Shown here piece after piece: positions 26,443 through 35,936 of a DNA stretch of 64,000 nt (positions are counted from its first letter, which is position 1; each line of letters begins with the position of its first letter). A program made the position numbers and the translations under genes. The stretch is from Alkalibacterium putridalgicola. Lineage in GTDB: Bacteria > Bacillota > Bacilli > Lactobacillales > Carnobacteriaceae_A. The stretch spans positions 1-64,000 of the forward strand of contig NZ_FOBL01000011.1 of the NCBI RefSeq assembly GCF_900109825.1, read 5' to 3'. The notes under the pieces were generated by a model that did not search any database, was not told where the DNA came from, and saw only the letters and a program-made list of their open reading frames with translations.

Positions 26443-28155
26443 ATGGTCAATGAAAGTAAACGTTTAGCAATCTGGTTTTTCTTTATTCCCGTGGCAGTAG
26501 CTGTTTTTGACACCGCTTATTACATACAATTTAATGTAACATCATTTTTGACTGCCGATTATGCCTTGTTCCTTATACTGGCTGTATTGATCGGTCTTTT
26601 TCCAATAAAAACAGACGATTCGATTCTGTTCTTAGTCAATGGCATATCACTTCCTGTTCTTGTGATATTTGGCTTAGTACCTGAAATGATCGTTTCTTCT
26701 ATTGCAATTATTTTTTTAATGATACGCTCTGATATCAAGCTGGATCAGCATTATCGATACCCACTTAATCTACTGATGTTTTATTTTTTATCGATCATTT
26801 CTGCAGGTTTTTATTATTTGACGATCCTGTTGTTCGACTCAGTAGCTAATGTCATAGTGGCCATTCTAGCACTAACTGTATATATGTTTGCTCATTTATT
26901 CTTTAATCAGCTGGCCATGTATATTATCGAAAAATATTTTTATGAAAACTCAGAGGCTAAAGTATTTGATGAAAACCTGATCTTTTCCTTTTACAGTACA
27001 TTATACGTTATCCCTTTATCTTTCATTTTGATCTACCTTTATGAGATGACTGGAACCATGGGAATAATCATTGGTGCCTTTCCTTTTATAACTGTGACGA
27101 TTGGATCCAATTTCTACTATAAAAGCAAGGTCCATAATAAATATCTGAAGAAGATGAATCAGTTTTCACAAGAGCTGAATGCAAAGAAAAACCGGGAAAG
27201 TGTCATAGATATGTTCATCCATGCATTAGTCCAGATTTTTCCATCCGATGCGTTAAGTTATTTTACTGTTGAAAATGATTATTTGATCAGAAGAGAAAAA
27301 ATGATATTAGGAACAAGGGACATTATTGATACAGATGACCTTTTTCACCTGTCCGAGCAATCCATACTTAAAAGAGCGATGACGAGTGATACCATGCTGG
27401 CTCACGGGTATGCTAAAGACTGGAAGATTTACTGCACGAATGATTTGTCATATCACGCTGAAAGTGCCTTGGTCATGCCGATCAAAGTGATGGATAGAAC
27501 TCAGGGTATCATTTTGATGACGCACAACACACGCTCAATGTATGACGACATGTTGGTGTCTCTGGTAGAAGTTTTTCATAAATATTTTTCGATAGCATTG
27601 GATAACGCTTATCATTACGAACAGCTGGAAGAAACGGCTGAAAAAGACTTTCTAACGGAACTGCCTAACTTAAAAGGTTTGTCTAAACATCTTCAAGAGA
27701 TCAAAGAAGGAAAAACGATTGTTCAGATGTCCTTGATCGTTTTGGACCTTGACCATTTCAAAATAGTGAATGATACACACGGTCATCAGTCCGGAAATGA
27801 GATTTTGACAAGCCTTGCCAAGCGATTGAGAGACAACTTAAATGAAACGATTTATGTCGCAAGGTTTGGTGGAGAAGAGTTTATCATTCTTCTTCCAAAT
27901 TACAGTCAGGAAGCAGCCTTTGCGATCGCTGAAGAGATCCGTCAATTGATAGCAGCTACACCATTTGAGATCTCTGACTCCATGCAGTCGAACCAGAAAG
28001 AGGAAATATCAGTGACTGCAAGCCTAGGATTAGCTACATGTAAGGATGATTGGATCGATATTGAAGAACTGATCCACCTGGCTGATCGTGCAATGTATAT
28101 CGGTTCAAAACAAAAAGGGAGAAACAGAGTAACCGTAGCTCAAAAAGGGAGTTAA
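26443..28155 (+). CDS. Diguanylate cyclase with membrane sensor and GAF-like domain
   Basis: The 570-residue protein has about seven membrane helices (residues 5-235), a GAF-like middle part (about 245-390), and a GGDEF domain (about 400-560) with the intact active site RFGGEEF and the Mg-binding VLDLDHFKIVNDTHGH. No RxxD inhibitory site is seen upstream of GGEEF. It should make cyclic di-GMP from GTP in response to a membrane or bound signal. Its stop is 3 bases before the first pilin gene, which implies co-transcription with the pilus genes. Confidence 0.93.
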   Translation: MVNESKRLAIWFFFIPVAVAVFDTAYYIQFNVTSFLTADYALFLILAVLIGLFPIKTDDSILFLVNGISLPVLVIFGLVPEMIVSSIAIIFLMIRSDIKLDQHYRYPLNLLMFYFLSIISAGFYYLTILLFDSVANVIVAILALTVYMFAHLFFNQLAMYIIEKYFYENSEAKVFDENLIFSFYSTLYVIPLSFILIYLYEMTGTMGIIIGAFPFITVTIGSNFYYKSKVHNKYLKKMNQFSQELNAKKNRESVIDMFIHALVQIFPSDALSYFTVENDYLIRREKMILGTRDIIDTDDLFHLSEQSILKRAMTSDTMLAHGYAKDWKIYCTNDLSYHAESALVMPIKVMDRTQGIILMTHNTRSMYDDMLVSLVEVFHKYFSIALDNAYHYEQLEETAEKDFLTELPNLKGLSKHLQEIKEGKTIVQMSLIVLDLDHFKIVNDTHGHQSGNEILTSLAKRLRDNLNETIYVARFGGEEFIILLPNYSQEAAFAIAEEIRQLIAATPFEISDSMQSNQKEEISVTASLGLATCKDDWIDIEELIHLADRAMYIGSKQKGRNRVTVAQKGS

Positions 28156-28158
28156 ACT

Positions 28159-28572
28159 ATGGATAGAAAAGGGATCTTAGAAAAATTGAAAAAAGATGAG
28201 AATGGTGTTACGCTAGTAGAATTGCTGGCCGGCATTGCAATTCTGTCTATAGTTGTCACTGCGTTTCTTGCCTTTTTCATCCAGGCTGCGAATACGAATA
28301 AACAGACAAACGAAATGAATGAAGCAACCTTTATTGCGCAGGAAGTTTTGGAAGAAATAACGTATTACTCTAATAACGAAATCGATGTTATATCAGCTGA
28401 AGAATCAATGAATGAAAGTATTGCAGAACTTGAGTCATCTACTGGATATGAAATAATTTTCGAGTTCAGTGAAACAGAGAATTCTTTATATAAAGTTGTT
28501 GTAACAGTTAAAGGAGGTAAGGACCGTGCGAAAATGGAGACACGCTTGCCTTTCGAAAAAGCTAGTGAATAG
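28159..28572 (+). CDS. Type IV minor pilin, PilV-like
   Basis: This 137-residue prepilin has a 15-residue basic leader, then the cleavage and methylation signature NG-VTLVELLAGIAILS, with Glu at position 5 of the mature chain and a hydrophobic helix. The rest is acidic and variable, as in minor pilins that prime pilus assembly. PilD (35146) should cut after the Gly. It overlaps the next pilin gene by 47 bases. Confidence 0.88.
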   Translation: MDRKGILEKLKKDENGVTLVELLAGIAILSIVVTAFLAFFIQAANTNKQTNEMNEATFIAQEVLEEITYYSNNEIDVISAEESMNESIAELESSTGYEIIFEFSETENSLYKVVVTVKGGKDRAKMETRLPFEKASE

Positions 28573-29008
28573 TAGTGTGAACTGGAAGAGCGATAAGGGT
28601 ATCACTTTAGTTGAACTCCTTGCATCCCTGGTTATTCTTTCGGTCGTCATCTTGCTTGCCGGGTCTGTTCACTTGTTCGGTCAGCGTCAGTTCATCAGTC
28701 AAACAGAATCTGCGAGTCAGGCCAATGACATGAGTTATGCACTGTCTGTCATGTCACGAGATTTGAGGAAAGAAGAAGGCGGGATTGTGGTGGTAACTGA
28801 GGATGGAAAAAAAATCACAACAGGCAGTGGATTGACTTTCAGTTTTTCTGACAATAAGATATCGAAAAACGGATCGGTGCTTGTTGATTCAGTCAGTTCG
28901 ATGAATGCTCAAATAAATAGCGAAGAGAGTATTGAGATTATTCTTGAGAGTAATTTGCCGCAATCACAAACGAAGACTTATAAGACAACCATCTACTTCA
29001 GGAGGTAA
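28526..29008 (+). CDS. Type IV minor pilin, PilW-like
   Basis: This 160-residue prepilin starts with GTG at 28526, where AAAGGAGG is 7 bases upstream inside the previous gene. The leader is about 25 residues, longer than usual, followed by the signature KG-ITLVELLASLVILS. The mature part has a beta-rich region with a PilW-like order. The large overlap with the preceding gene suggests coupled translation of minor pilins in fixed ratio. Confidence 0.85.
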   Translation: MRKWRHACLSKKLVNSSVNWKSDKGITLVELLASLVILSVVILLAGSVHLFGQRQFISQTESASQANDMSYALSVMSRDLRKEEGGIVVVTEDGKKITTGSGLTFSFSDNKISKNGSVLVDSVSSMNAQINSEESIEIILESNLPQSQTKTYKTTIYFRR

Positions 29009-29013
29009 AAATC

Positions 29014-30546
29014 ATGTCATTCAAACGATTGAGATTACATATCAGAAATGAAGAAGGCAGTGGGTTGGTTTTAGCTTTAATGACGCTGCTCGTATTGTCT
29101 GTTTTAGGGGCTTCTTTAGGCGCGGTAACAGTTGGCAGTTTCAAACTAGGTGATGTCAATCGTGATGACACGTCTGCCTATTATATAGCCGAAGCTGGGG
29201 CTAATATGGCGTATGAAGAGATGAAAGCTGGGGTTTTGGAAGCTTATTCTAAGTATGACGATGCGAAAGGACTTTTCTATCAGGAAATCGAAGATAACAA
29301 TAATGGTCTTATAAAGTCTATAGAAGAAAATACATATGAGTTTGAAGATCAGTTTGGGGATACACCGACTGTTTCCATAAATTTTTCCGATCCAGAGGGC
29401 TCTAACCCCAGAAAATATACTATAATTTCTACAGGCGTAGTGGCTGGTAAAACAAGAACTGTAGAGAAACAAATAGAAGTTAGCTGGTTTAAGAAAAAAT
29501 CTAGTCAAGATATATATATTCCAGACAACGCTTCTATATTATCAAGAAGTGGGACCGAGGTGAAAAATAATGGAGTTTCTATAATTGGTGATATACATAT
29601 CGATGCATTAGGCCCTCCAGGATTTAAAGCTACTAAAGAATTTGATTTTAATGATACTGTCTACTTTCATCCAGAATTAAATGGGAACTATAACAAAGTC
29701 ACTCAAGGTGGTATAGCAAAAAAAACAGAAAATTTAAAAACTAGGGATAAACCTTTGCCTTGGTCTGATTATGTATCTACGGTAGAAAACGTTGATTTTC
29801 CAGACTATTCTACTTATCCATATTTATCGGATGCTGTAATAAATCAAGATTCTAGCCAACATAAGGTTATCGACAATGGAGATATTCTAATTACAGACTA
29901 TAGAGCTGATAACTACCTTCTGAACCTAGAAGGGGATTATCGTGTTAATACTTTATCCATTAATTCCAATAGAACTTTAAATATCAATACGAATAATTCC
30001 ACTGTCAATTTAGTAGTAAATAGCTTAAACATTCCACAAGGGAATATAAACATTATAGGTAATGGACATCTGAATTTATTTGTAATGAATTCATTTACTT
30101 TCAATGGAAGCAGTAAAATTAATAATAGCGGTAGAAAGGAACAATTTAATCTATATTATGCCGGTGAAGATAATATTAAATTGAGTGGCAATCAATATAT
30201 TAATGGTGGCGTTTATATTAAAAAATCTGGCATAACTTTAACTGGATCAGGAAATGTTAGTGGTATGATCGTTTCTAATGGTGATGAAATAGAAATTAGA
30301 GGAGGATCTATCAATGATGTCTTCCTGTTTGCACCTAAAGCGACCATATCTTTAAAAGAAGGTGGCAAAGTTAGAGGTGTAGTTGTGGCAAATCAAATTT
30401 ATTTAGATGGTGGGACTAAAATCGAATTCAGTGAGATAAGTGCCGATCAACTTATTTTTGAATCTTCAACGCCCTCTTCTGGAGGAACCGGTAATGTTGA
30501 TATAAGCCAGTTAATTAAAACCGCCCCAGCTTTAGAAGTAAACTAG
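29014..30546 (+). CDS. PilX-like pilus protein with large beta-rich domain
   Basis: This 510-residue protein has a short basic head (EEGSGLVLALMTLLVLSVLG, no Glu5 prepilin pattern) with one membrane helix as in PilX N-terminal domains. It then has a long region (about 170-490) of repeated N/S/G/I-rich strands such as NGVSIIGDIHI and GNINIIGNGHLNLFV, which look like a right-handed beta-helix or bactofilin-like fold. This suggests a tip adhesin or priming subunit. The DNA of this second part is visibly AT-richer than its neighbours. The role is inferred from position between minor pilins and pilB. Confidence 0.7.
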   Translation: MSFKRLRLHIRNEEGSGLVLALMTLLVLSVLGASLGAVTVGSFKLGDVNRDDTSAYYIAEAGANMAYEEMKAGVLEAYSKYDDAKGLFYQEIEDNNNGLIKSIEENTYEFEDQFGDTPTVSINFSDPEGSNPRKYTIISTGVVAGKTRTVEKQIEVSWFKKKSSQDIYIPDNASILSRSGTEVKNNGVSIIGDIHIDALGPPGFKATKEFDFNDTVYFHPELNGNYNKVTQGGIAKKTENLKTRDKPLPWSDYVSTVENVDFPDYSTYPYLSDAVINQDSSQHKVIDNGDILITDYRADNYLLNLEGDYRVNTLSINSNRTLNINTNNSTVNLVVNSLNIPQGNINIIGNGHLNLFVMNSFTFNGSSKINNSGRKEQFNLYYAGEDNIKLSGNQYINGGVYIKKSGITLTGSGNVSGMIVSNGDEIEIRGGSINDVFLFAPKATISLKEGGKVRGVVVANQIYLDGGTKIEFSEISADQLIFESSTPSSGGTGNVDISQLIKTAPALEVN

Positions 30547-30561
30547 AAAGGATGATCTACA

Positions 30562-32187
30562 TTGCCGGAACGTAAACGAAAAAAATTGGGCGATTTCCTT
30601 AAAGATGCTGGTCTGGTCACAGAAACGCAGATCGTTGAGGCTTTGGAACAAAAAAAGAACAATCAAAAACTAGGTGTAGCTTTGGTAGACCAGGGGTATA
30701 TTACTGAGAAACAGCTTCTGAATGTTCTTGAGATCCAGCTGAAACTGGAAAGCGTCTCTTTGTATCAGTACCCTATAGACGAAACACTTATTGACTTAAT
30801 ATCTAAAGATTTTGCCCGTTCCAATTTACTTATGCCTATTAAAAGAGAAAATAATCGATTAGTTGTAGCAATGCATGATCCACTGGATTTTTATGCTATC
30901 GAAGAGCTTGAACTGTCTACAGGTTACAATTTGCAGCCAATGATCGCGACGAAAGACGATATTTTACAGACCATCAACCGTTTATATGATGCAGAAGAAG
31001 TGAATATTGAAGACGTTGAGGGGGAAGATGCCCCTGCTGTACGTATATTCGATCAGCTGCTTGAAACGGGTGTTGCCATGCATGCGTCGGATATCCATCT
31101 GGATTCCAAGGAAAACACGGTGTCTGTACGCTATCGTGTGGATGGGGTTTTGAGAAGTGACCGGACGTTGCCGAAATCATTGATGAATTCTCTGGTAGCC
31201 CGTATTAAAATCATGGCAGGCCTAAATATCACTGAATCAAGGTTGCCTCAGGATGGTCGAATCAGTACGACAGTCATTGATAAAAAAGTCAATCTACGTG
31301 TTTCGACCTTACCAACAGTATTCGGAGAAAAAGTGGTTATCCGTATCCTTGACATGTCTAATGTCTTTAACAAAGTTTCTGATATAGGTCTTCAGGAAGA
31401 TACTTTGCAGGACTATGAGGAGCTGATCAAGCAGCCATCTGGACTTATACTCTTAACGGGGCCTACAGGGTCAGGGAAGTCCTCTACCTTATATGGATCC
31501 ATTAATGAATTGAACAGTCCGGAAAGTAATATCATTACGGTGGAAGATCCTGTGGAATATCAGTTGGACGGAATCAATCAAGTCCAGGTGAACGCGCCGA
31601 TCGGGCTGACGTTTGCTAAAGGGCTGAGATCCATTTTGCGTCAGGACCCGAATATCATCATGGTGGGGGAGATACGTGATACGGAAACGGCAGAAATCAG
31701 TATCCGTGCTTCGCTAACAGGACACCTTGTGTTTAGCACGCTACATACGAACAGTGCAATCGAAGCGATTCCTAGACTATTCGATATGGGCGTTGAACCT
31801 TACCTCGTTGTTTCTTCACTGAGTGGTGTTATGGCTCAAAGGTTAGTTAAAACGGTCTGTAAAGACTGTGCTCAAACACGTCAAGCCAGTCCTATTGAAA
31901 AAGAGGTCTTTGAAAAGCGAAACATGTCGATCGATGAGGTGACTTCAGGTGCCGGATGTGATGCCTGTCGTCATACAGGCTACCGTGGACGAATGGCTAT
32001 TCACGAGCTCATCGTTATTACGGATGAAGTGAAAGAGCTGATGATGAATAATGCATCGATGCAGGAGATCAAAAAACATATAAAAGCAAAAGGCGTTCGT
32101 TTCCTTATCGATGACGGGCTGGAAAAAGTCAAGCAAGGAAAGACGACAATCGATGAAGTTCTTCGTGTGGCTTCACTTGACGAGTAA
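30562..32187 (+). CDS. pilB: Type IV pilus assembly ATPase PilB
   Basis: PilB powers pilus extension. The 541-residue protein starts with TTG at 30562 (GAAAGGATGATC upstream). It has an N-terminal MshEN-type domain (about 1-150; DFLKDAGLVTETQIVEALE), a nucleotide-binding core with Walker A GPTGSGKSS (near 302), Asp box and Walker B IIMVGEIRD, and a tetracysteine zinc site (VCKDC and CDAC). MshEN domains in this family can bind cyclic di-GMP, which would fit the adjacent cyclase; the binding motif was not verified here. Confidence 0.95.
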   Translation: MPERKRKKLGDFLKDAGLVTETQIVEALEQKKNNQKLGVALVDQGYITEKQLLNVLEIQLKLESVSLYQYPIDETLIDLISKDFARSNLLMPIKRENNRLVVAMHDPLDFYAIEELELSTGYNLQPMIATKDDILQTINRLYDAEEVNIEDVEGEDAPAVRIFDQLLETGVAMHASDIHLDSKENTVSVRYRVDGVLRSDRTLPKSLMNSLVARIKIMAGLNITESRLPQDGRISTTVIDKKVNLRVSTLPTVFGEKVVIRILDMSNVFNKVSDIGLQEDTLQDYEELIKQPSGLILLTGPTGSGKSSTLYGSINELNSPESNIITVEDPVEYQLDGINQVQVNAPIGLTFAKGLRSILRQDPNIIMVGEIRDTETAEISIRASLTGHLVFSTLHTNSAIEAIPRLFDMGVEPYLVVSSLSGVMAQRLVKTVCKDCAQTRQASPIEKEVFEKRNMSIDEVTSGAGCDACRHTGYRGRMAIHELIVITDEVKELMMNNASMQEIKKHIKAKGVRFLIDDGLEKVKQGKTTIDEVLRVASLDE

Positions 32188-32199
32188 AGGAGAGGTGCT

Positions 32200-33237
32200 A
32201 TGGAACGATTAGATGAACTACTTAAAGGCGGTCACTATAAAGGGGCATCAGATATCCATATTGTTGCAGGTTCTCCGCCTATTTACAGAATAAATGGTCA
32301 GCTCTTGCCTCAAAAAAAAATGGACCGGATCCTGCCTGAGGATACCTCGGAAATGGCGAAAGCTGTCTTGACGGATGAATTGTGGAAGACATTGGATATA
32401 AAGCGGGAAGTGGATTTATCTTATGGTATTACTGGTGTTTCACGTTTCCGTGTCAATATATTTTATCAGCGGAGTGCCATTTCACTTGCTTTCCGAGTGA
32501 TACCTAGAGAGATCCCGACGATCGATGAACTGGGACTGCCACGGATTCTGGAAAAAGTTGTACAGAATCCTCACGGTTTGTTTCTGGTAACGGGACCAAC
32601 AGGCAGCGGGAAAAGCACGTCACTGGCATCTATGATCGATTACATGAACCGTCACATGAATAAACATATCATTACTCTTGAAGATCCAATAGAGTATCTG
32701 CATTCTCATAATCAGTCGATCATCGAACAGAGAGAAGTCGGTTTTGATACTTTATCTTTTAAAGATGGATTGAGAGCTAGTTTGAGACAGGATCCGGATG
32801 TCATTTTAGTCGGAGAGTTACGTGATCTGGATACGATTCAGACTGCAATCACAGCAGCCGAGACCGGCCACTTGGTTTTGGGAACTTTGCATACTCAAGA
32901 TACAACGGGTACGATCGACCGCATGATCGATGTCTTTCCTGTTCATCAGCGTAGTCAAACGAGGACTATGCTGGCTAACGTTTTGATTGGCGTCATGTCA
33001 CAGCGACTTTTCCCAACGATTGATGAAGAAAGTGGACGAGTGGCAGCAACTGAATTACTTATCAATAACTCAGCTATTAAAAATCATATCCGTAGCGAAA
33101 AAATGCATCAGATACCAAATGTTCTGCAGACTGCCAGAGATCAAGGGATGCATACCATGGAAATGAGTATCAAAAATCTTATTGCAGAAAAACGAATACG
33201 CGCTTCTGAACTTTGGCCGTATTCATCACAACGCTAG
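32200..33237 (+). CDS. pilT: Type IV pilus retraction ATPase PilT
   Basis: PilT disassembles the pilus and drives twitching. The 345-residue protein lacks the long N-terminus and the zinc site of PilB. It has Walker A GPTGSGKST (near 131), Walker B VILVGELRD, and the His box ETGHLVLGTLHT. The usual AIRNLIRE-like PilT end is recognisable as SIKNLIAEKRI. Its presence points to retractable pili. It follows pilB by 12 bases. Confidence 0.95.
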   Translation: MERLDELLKGGHYKGASDIHIVAGSPPIYRINGQLLPQKKMDRILPEDTSEMAKAVLTDELWKTLDIKREVDLSYGITGVSRFRVNIFYQRSAISLAFRVIPREIPTIDELGLPRILEKVVQNPHGLFLVTGPTGSGKSTSLASMIDYMNRHMNKHIITLEDPIEYLHSHNQSIIEQREVGFDTLSFKDGLRASLRQDPDVILVGELRDLDTIQTAITAAETGHLVLGTLHTQDTTGTIDRMIDVFPVHQRSQTRTMLANVLIGVMSQRLFPTIDEESGRVAATELLINNSAIKNHIRSEKMHQIPNVLQTARDQGMHTMEMSIKNLIAEKRIRASELWPYSSQR

Positions 33238-33262
33238 TGATAAATGAGAAAGGAGGAGTCTT

Positions 33263-34465
33263 GTGGCTACTTATGCATATAAGGCAAAAACGATCGACGG
33301 TAAAGTCATTAAAGGTAGACTGGACAGTTCCAACAAAAAAGAAGCAGTCAGCGAATTATCTCAAATGAATCTGATTGTGTACGAAGTCGAACCGCTCAAC
33401 GATATTTTGAATAAGGATATCGTCATTGGTCGCCAATTGAAACAGAAAGATTTTGTGATTTTCCTGCGTCAGTTCGCCACGCTGATGGAAGCAGGGATTC
33501 TATTGGTCGATTCGGTCGAGCTGCTGGCTGAACAATCAGAAAGTAAAGCGCTGCAGGAAGCCCTGGAAGAAATTTCTGTTGATCTGAAAGAAGGTATCAC
33601 ATTGTCAGAAGCGATGAAAAACTATCCGAAGCTTTTTCCTGAATTACTCATACAGATGATCAAGTCTGGAGAAGTCAGTGGTCAGCTGGAAGAAGTGCTG
33701 GAACGTATGGCTACATATTACGAAAAGCAGCACCGGATTAAACAGAAAGTTTCAACAGCTCTGACTTATCCTATCGTCGTTGGAACGTTCGCGGTCATCA
33801 TCACTGTTTTCCTGTTACTGTTTATTGTTCCTATTTTCGGAGATCTGTTTGCTTCTTTTGGAAGTGAACTGCCACTGATCACCCAGATTGTTTTAAGTTT
33901 GAGTCAGTTTATCCAGCAGTTTTGGTGGCTTTTTGCAGTTATAATGCTTAGTTTAGGCCTGGCCTTTCTGCAGCTCAAAAAAATAGAAGACGTTGCCTAC
34001 TATATAGACATGCTGTCCCTCAAGATCCCAGTAATCGGGACCTTTATCCAGAAAGCTGTCTTAGCACGAATGACTCAAACACTCAGCTCATTGATCAACA
34101 GTTCTGTACCTATTCTTCAAGCTGTGGAAGTAACTAGCCAAGTGGTTGGGAACAGAGTTGTTAAAGAGGTCTTGCTGGATTCTCGGTCTTCATTAGAACG
34201 AGGCGAGTCTTTAGCTAAACCCATGGCAGAGCATTGGGTATTTCCACCGCTCATCATTCAAATGATTCGCGTGGGAGAACAGAGTGGGGCATTGGACGAC
34301 ATGTTAAAAAAAGTTGCAGATATTTATGATCAGGAAGTAAATGAAGCTTCAGACAAATTGCAGTCACTGATCGAACCCGTATTAATTATCTTTTTAGCGT
34401 TTATTGTAGGAATCATTGTGTTATCGATTGTTGTTCCAATGTTCAGTCTTTTTGAGGCGATTTAA
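33263..34465 (+). CDS. pilC: Type IV pilus inner-membrane platform protein PilC
   Basis: This 400-residue GspF/PilC-family protein has two tandem cytoplasmic helical domains (about 65-185 and 265-385) and three membrane helices (about 165-195, 215-235 and 370-395). Conserved elements are FLRQFATLMEAGILLVDS and, in the second copy, MTQTLSSLINSSVPILQAVE. The start is GTG at 33263 with GGAGG upstream. It is the rotating platform acted on by PilB and PilT. Confidence 0.95.
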   Translation: MATYAYKAKTIDGKVIKGRLDSSNKKEAVSELSQMNLIVYEVEPLNDILNKDIVIGRQLKQKDFVIFLRQFATLMEAGILLVDSVELLAEQSESKALQEALEEISVDLKEGITLSEAMKNYPKLFPELLIQMIKSGEVSGQLEEVLERMATYYEKQHRIKQKVSTALTYPIVVGTFAVIITVFLLLFIVPIFGDLFASFGSELPLITQIVLSLSQFIQQFWWLFAVIMLSLGLAFLQLKKIEDVAYYIDMLSLKIPVIGTFIQKAVLARMTQTLSSLINSSVPILQAVEVTSQVVGNRVVKEVLLDSRSSLERGESLAKPMAEHWVFPPLIIQMIRVGEQSGALDDMLKKVADIYDQEVNEASDKLQSLIEPVLIIFLAFIVGIIVLSIVVPMFSLFEAI

Positions 34466-34496
34466 TAATTTGTTCACATATATCAGTTGTAAATCG

Positions 34497-34525
34497 TTGT
34501 AATTATGCAAAAAGTGTTCTATAAT
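34497..34525 (+). promoter_or_regulatory. Sigma-A promoter of the major pilin gene
   Basis: TTGTAA (34497), 17-base spacer, perfect TATAAT (34520). The start codon is at 34705, leaving a leader of about 170 bases. In it, TGCATAACT (34534) and AGTTATGCA (34578) form a perfect 9-bp inverted repeat around a 35-nt loop. This separates the highly expressed pilin from the assembly genes. Confidence 0.75.
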
Positions 34526-34704
34526 TATTCTTGTGCATAACTTCTTTAGTTGCAAGGATCAGACCGTATTTTTAATTAGTTATGCATAAAAAAATGTAAG
34601 ACTATTCACTCGAATTAGTATCAATTAATCAATCTTATGCTATTCATACATAATGATGTATTGATGCCTGATAGAGTGGAAAAAACTATTAGGAGGAAAC
34701 AAAG

Positions 34705-35073
34705 ATGAGAAACAAAATCAAACAGTTAATGAACAAAGAAGAAGGATTCACACTTGTCGAGTTACTAGCGGTTATTGTTATATTGGGAATTATTTTGGCG
34801 ATTGCTATACCATCAGTCGGGGGAATTATTGATAGAGCACAAGATGACGCTGATGAAGCAACTCAAGAACTAATTGAAGATTCGGCTCGTATTTATTTTA
34901 CACAAAGAATTGATGAGACATCAGTGAATGATACTGTAACAGTAAGCACACTTGTCGAAGAGGGATATGTTGATCTGAGAGATGGCTCAGCCCCCACCGG
35001 TTATGTAACATATACAGAAGATGGTAATGGTAATGGTATATACACATACTCGAGTGGCACTCCATCATCGTAA
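34705..35073 (+). CDS. pilA: Type IV major pilin (prepilin)
   Basis: This 122-residue prepilin has leader MRNKIKQLMNKEEG and then FTLVELLAVIVILGIILAIA, the classic signature with Phe1 and Glu5. The globular part is short and acidic with no cysteine pair, as in small Gram-positive pilins. It has its own strong promoter, AGGAGG 8 bases before ATG, and its own terminator, the pattern expected of the abundant structural subunit. It is similar in kind to competence ComGC, but the complete pilB-T-C-D-M-N-O set argues for true type IV pili. Confidence 0.9.
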   Translation: MRNKIKQLMNKEEGFTLVELLAVIVILGIILAIAIPSVGGIIDRAQDDADEATQELIEDSARIYFTQRIDETSVNDTVTVSTLVEEGYVDLRDGSAPTGYVTYTEDGNGNGIYTYSSGTPSS

Positions 35074-35096
35074 TATAAGAATAATATCACTTTACT

Positions 35097-35124
35097 AAAA
35101 AGACCCCACGTCGGGGTCTTTCTT
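35097..35124 (+). terminator. Terminator of the pilin gene
   Basis: AAAGACCCC pairs with GGGGTCTTT around ACGTC and is followed by CTT. The stem sits only about 24 bases after the pilin stop. Confidence 0.85.
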
Positions 35125-35145
35125 ACTACATAGGAGATTTCCGAT

Positions 35146-35901
35146 ATGCAATACTTCATACTACTTATTTTTTTCTTATACGGACTCGTGTTCGGCTCTT
35201 TTTTCAATGTCGTGGGGCTACGGGTGCCTACTCAGAGTCTGTTTACTCAAAAACGGTCGTACTGTGATACCTGTGAGCGGACACTGACATGGAGAGAGCT
35301 TGTTCCGGTCTGGTCGTTTGCTGTGCAAAAAGGGCGATGCAGAGGCTGCAGCGAGTCGATTTCGCCCCTTTATCCAGTAATGGAACTGACAACGGGATTG
35401 TTATTTGCTTTTACGTATTATCTGACGGGGTTCAATTCTGAGCTTGTCTTAGGTCTGTTGCTTATTGCGCTCATTATTCCTGTTACTGTTTCTGATATTG
35501 TCTATAGACGTATTCCTAATCGCCTACTTCTGTTCTTCAGTCCTTTTTTCATCCTTTACCGACTCATTTCTCCACTGGATCCTTTCTGGAATTCTTTGGC
35601 TGGAGCCGGTGGAGCTTTTCTATTGGTCTTTTTGATCATTTTGATTTCCAAAGGCGGCATGGGTATAGGTGATCTAAAGTATTATACGTTGTTTGGATTC
35701 GTGTTTGGTTTGGGACACTTCTTACTGCTCTTTTTCTTATCTACATTATACGGTGCGTTAGCGGGTGGTATCATGATGAAAGTCAAGAAACTGGGACGAA
35801 AGACAAAAATACCATTTGGACCTTATATCGGATTGGCCGCATTAACGGTCTTTTATTTTGGTGACATTCTGATCCAGTGGTACTTAAATCTGTTTAGTTA
35901 A
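35146..35901 (+). CDS. pilD: Prepilin peptidase PilD
   Basis: This 251-residue, about eight-helix membrane aspartic protease cleaves and N-methylates prepilins. The N-terminal domain has GSFFNVVGLRVP and the zinc tetracysteine CDTC and CRGC. The catalytic Asp residues are in TVSDIVYRRIPN and MGIGDLKYY. All features of the bifunctional TFPP family are intact. It should process the four pilin-type proteins of this locus. Confidence 0.95.
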   Translation: MQYFILLIFFLYGLVFGSFFNVVGLRVPTQSLFTQKRSYCDTCERTLTWRELVPVWSFAVQKGRCRGCSESISPLYPVMELTTGLLFAFTYYLTGFNSELVLGLLLIALIIPVTVSDIVYRRIPNRLLLFFSPFFILYRLISPLDPFWNSLAGAGGAFLLVFLIILISKGGMGIGDLKYYTLFGFVFGLGHFLLLFFLSTLYGALAGGIMMKVKKLGRKTKIPFGPYIGLAALTVFYFGDILIQWYLNLFS

Positions 35902-35936
35902 TCATTTCAATCGTTCAATTATCGGAGGAGACCGTT

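Noticed and set aside
34526-34700. Cyclic di-GMP riboswitch in the pilin leader
   Set aside because: The location would be logical, but none of the conserved GEMM core or tetraloop-receptor sequence is present.
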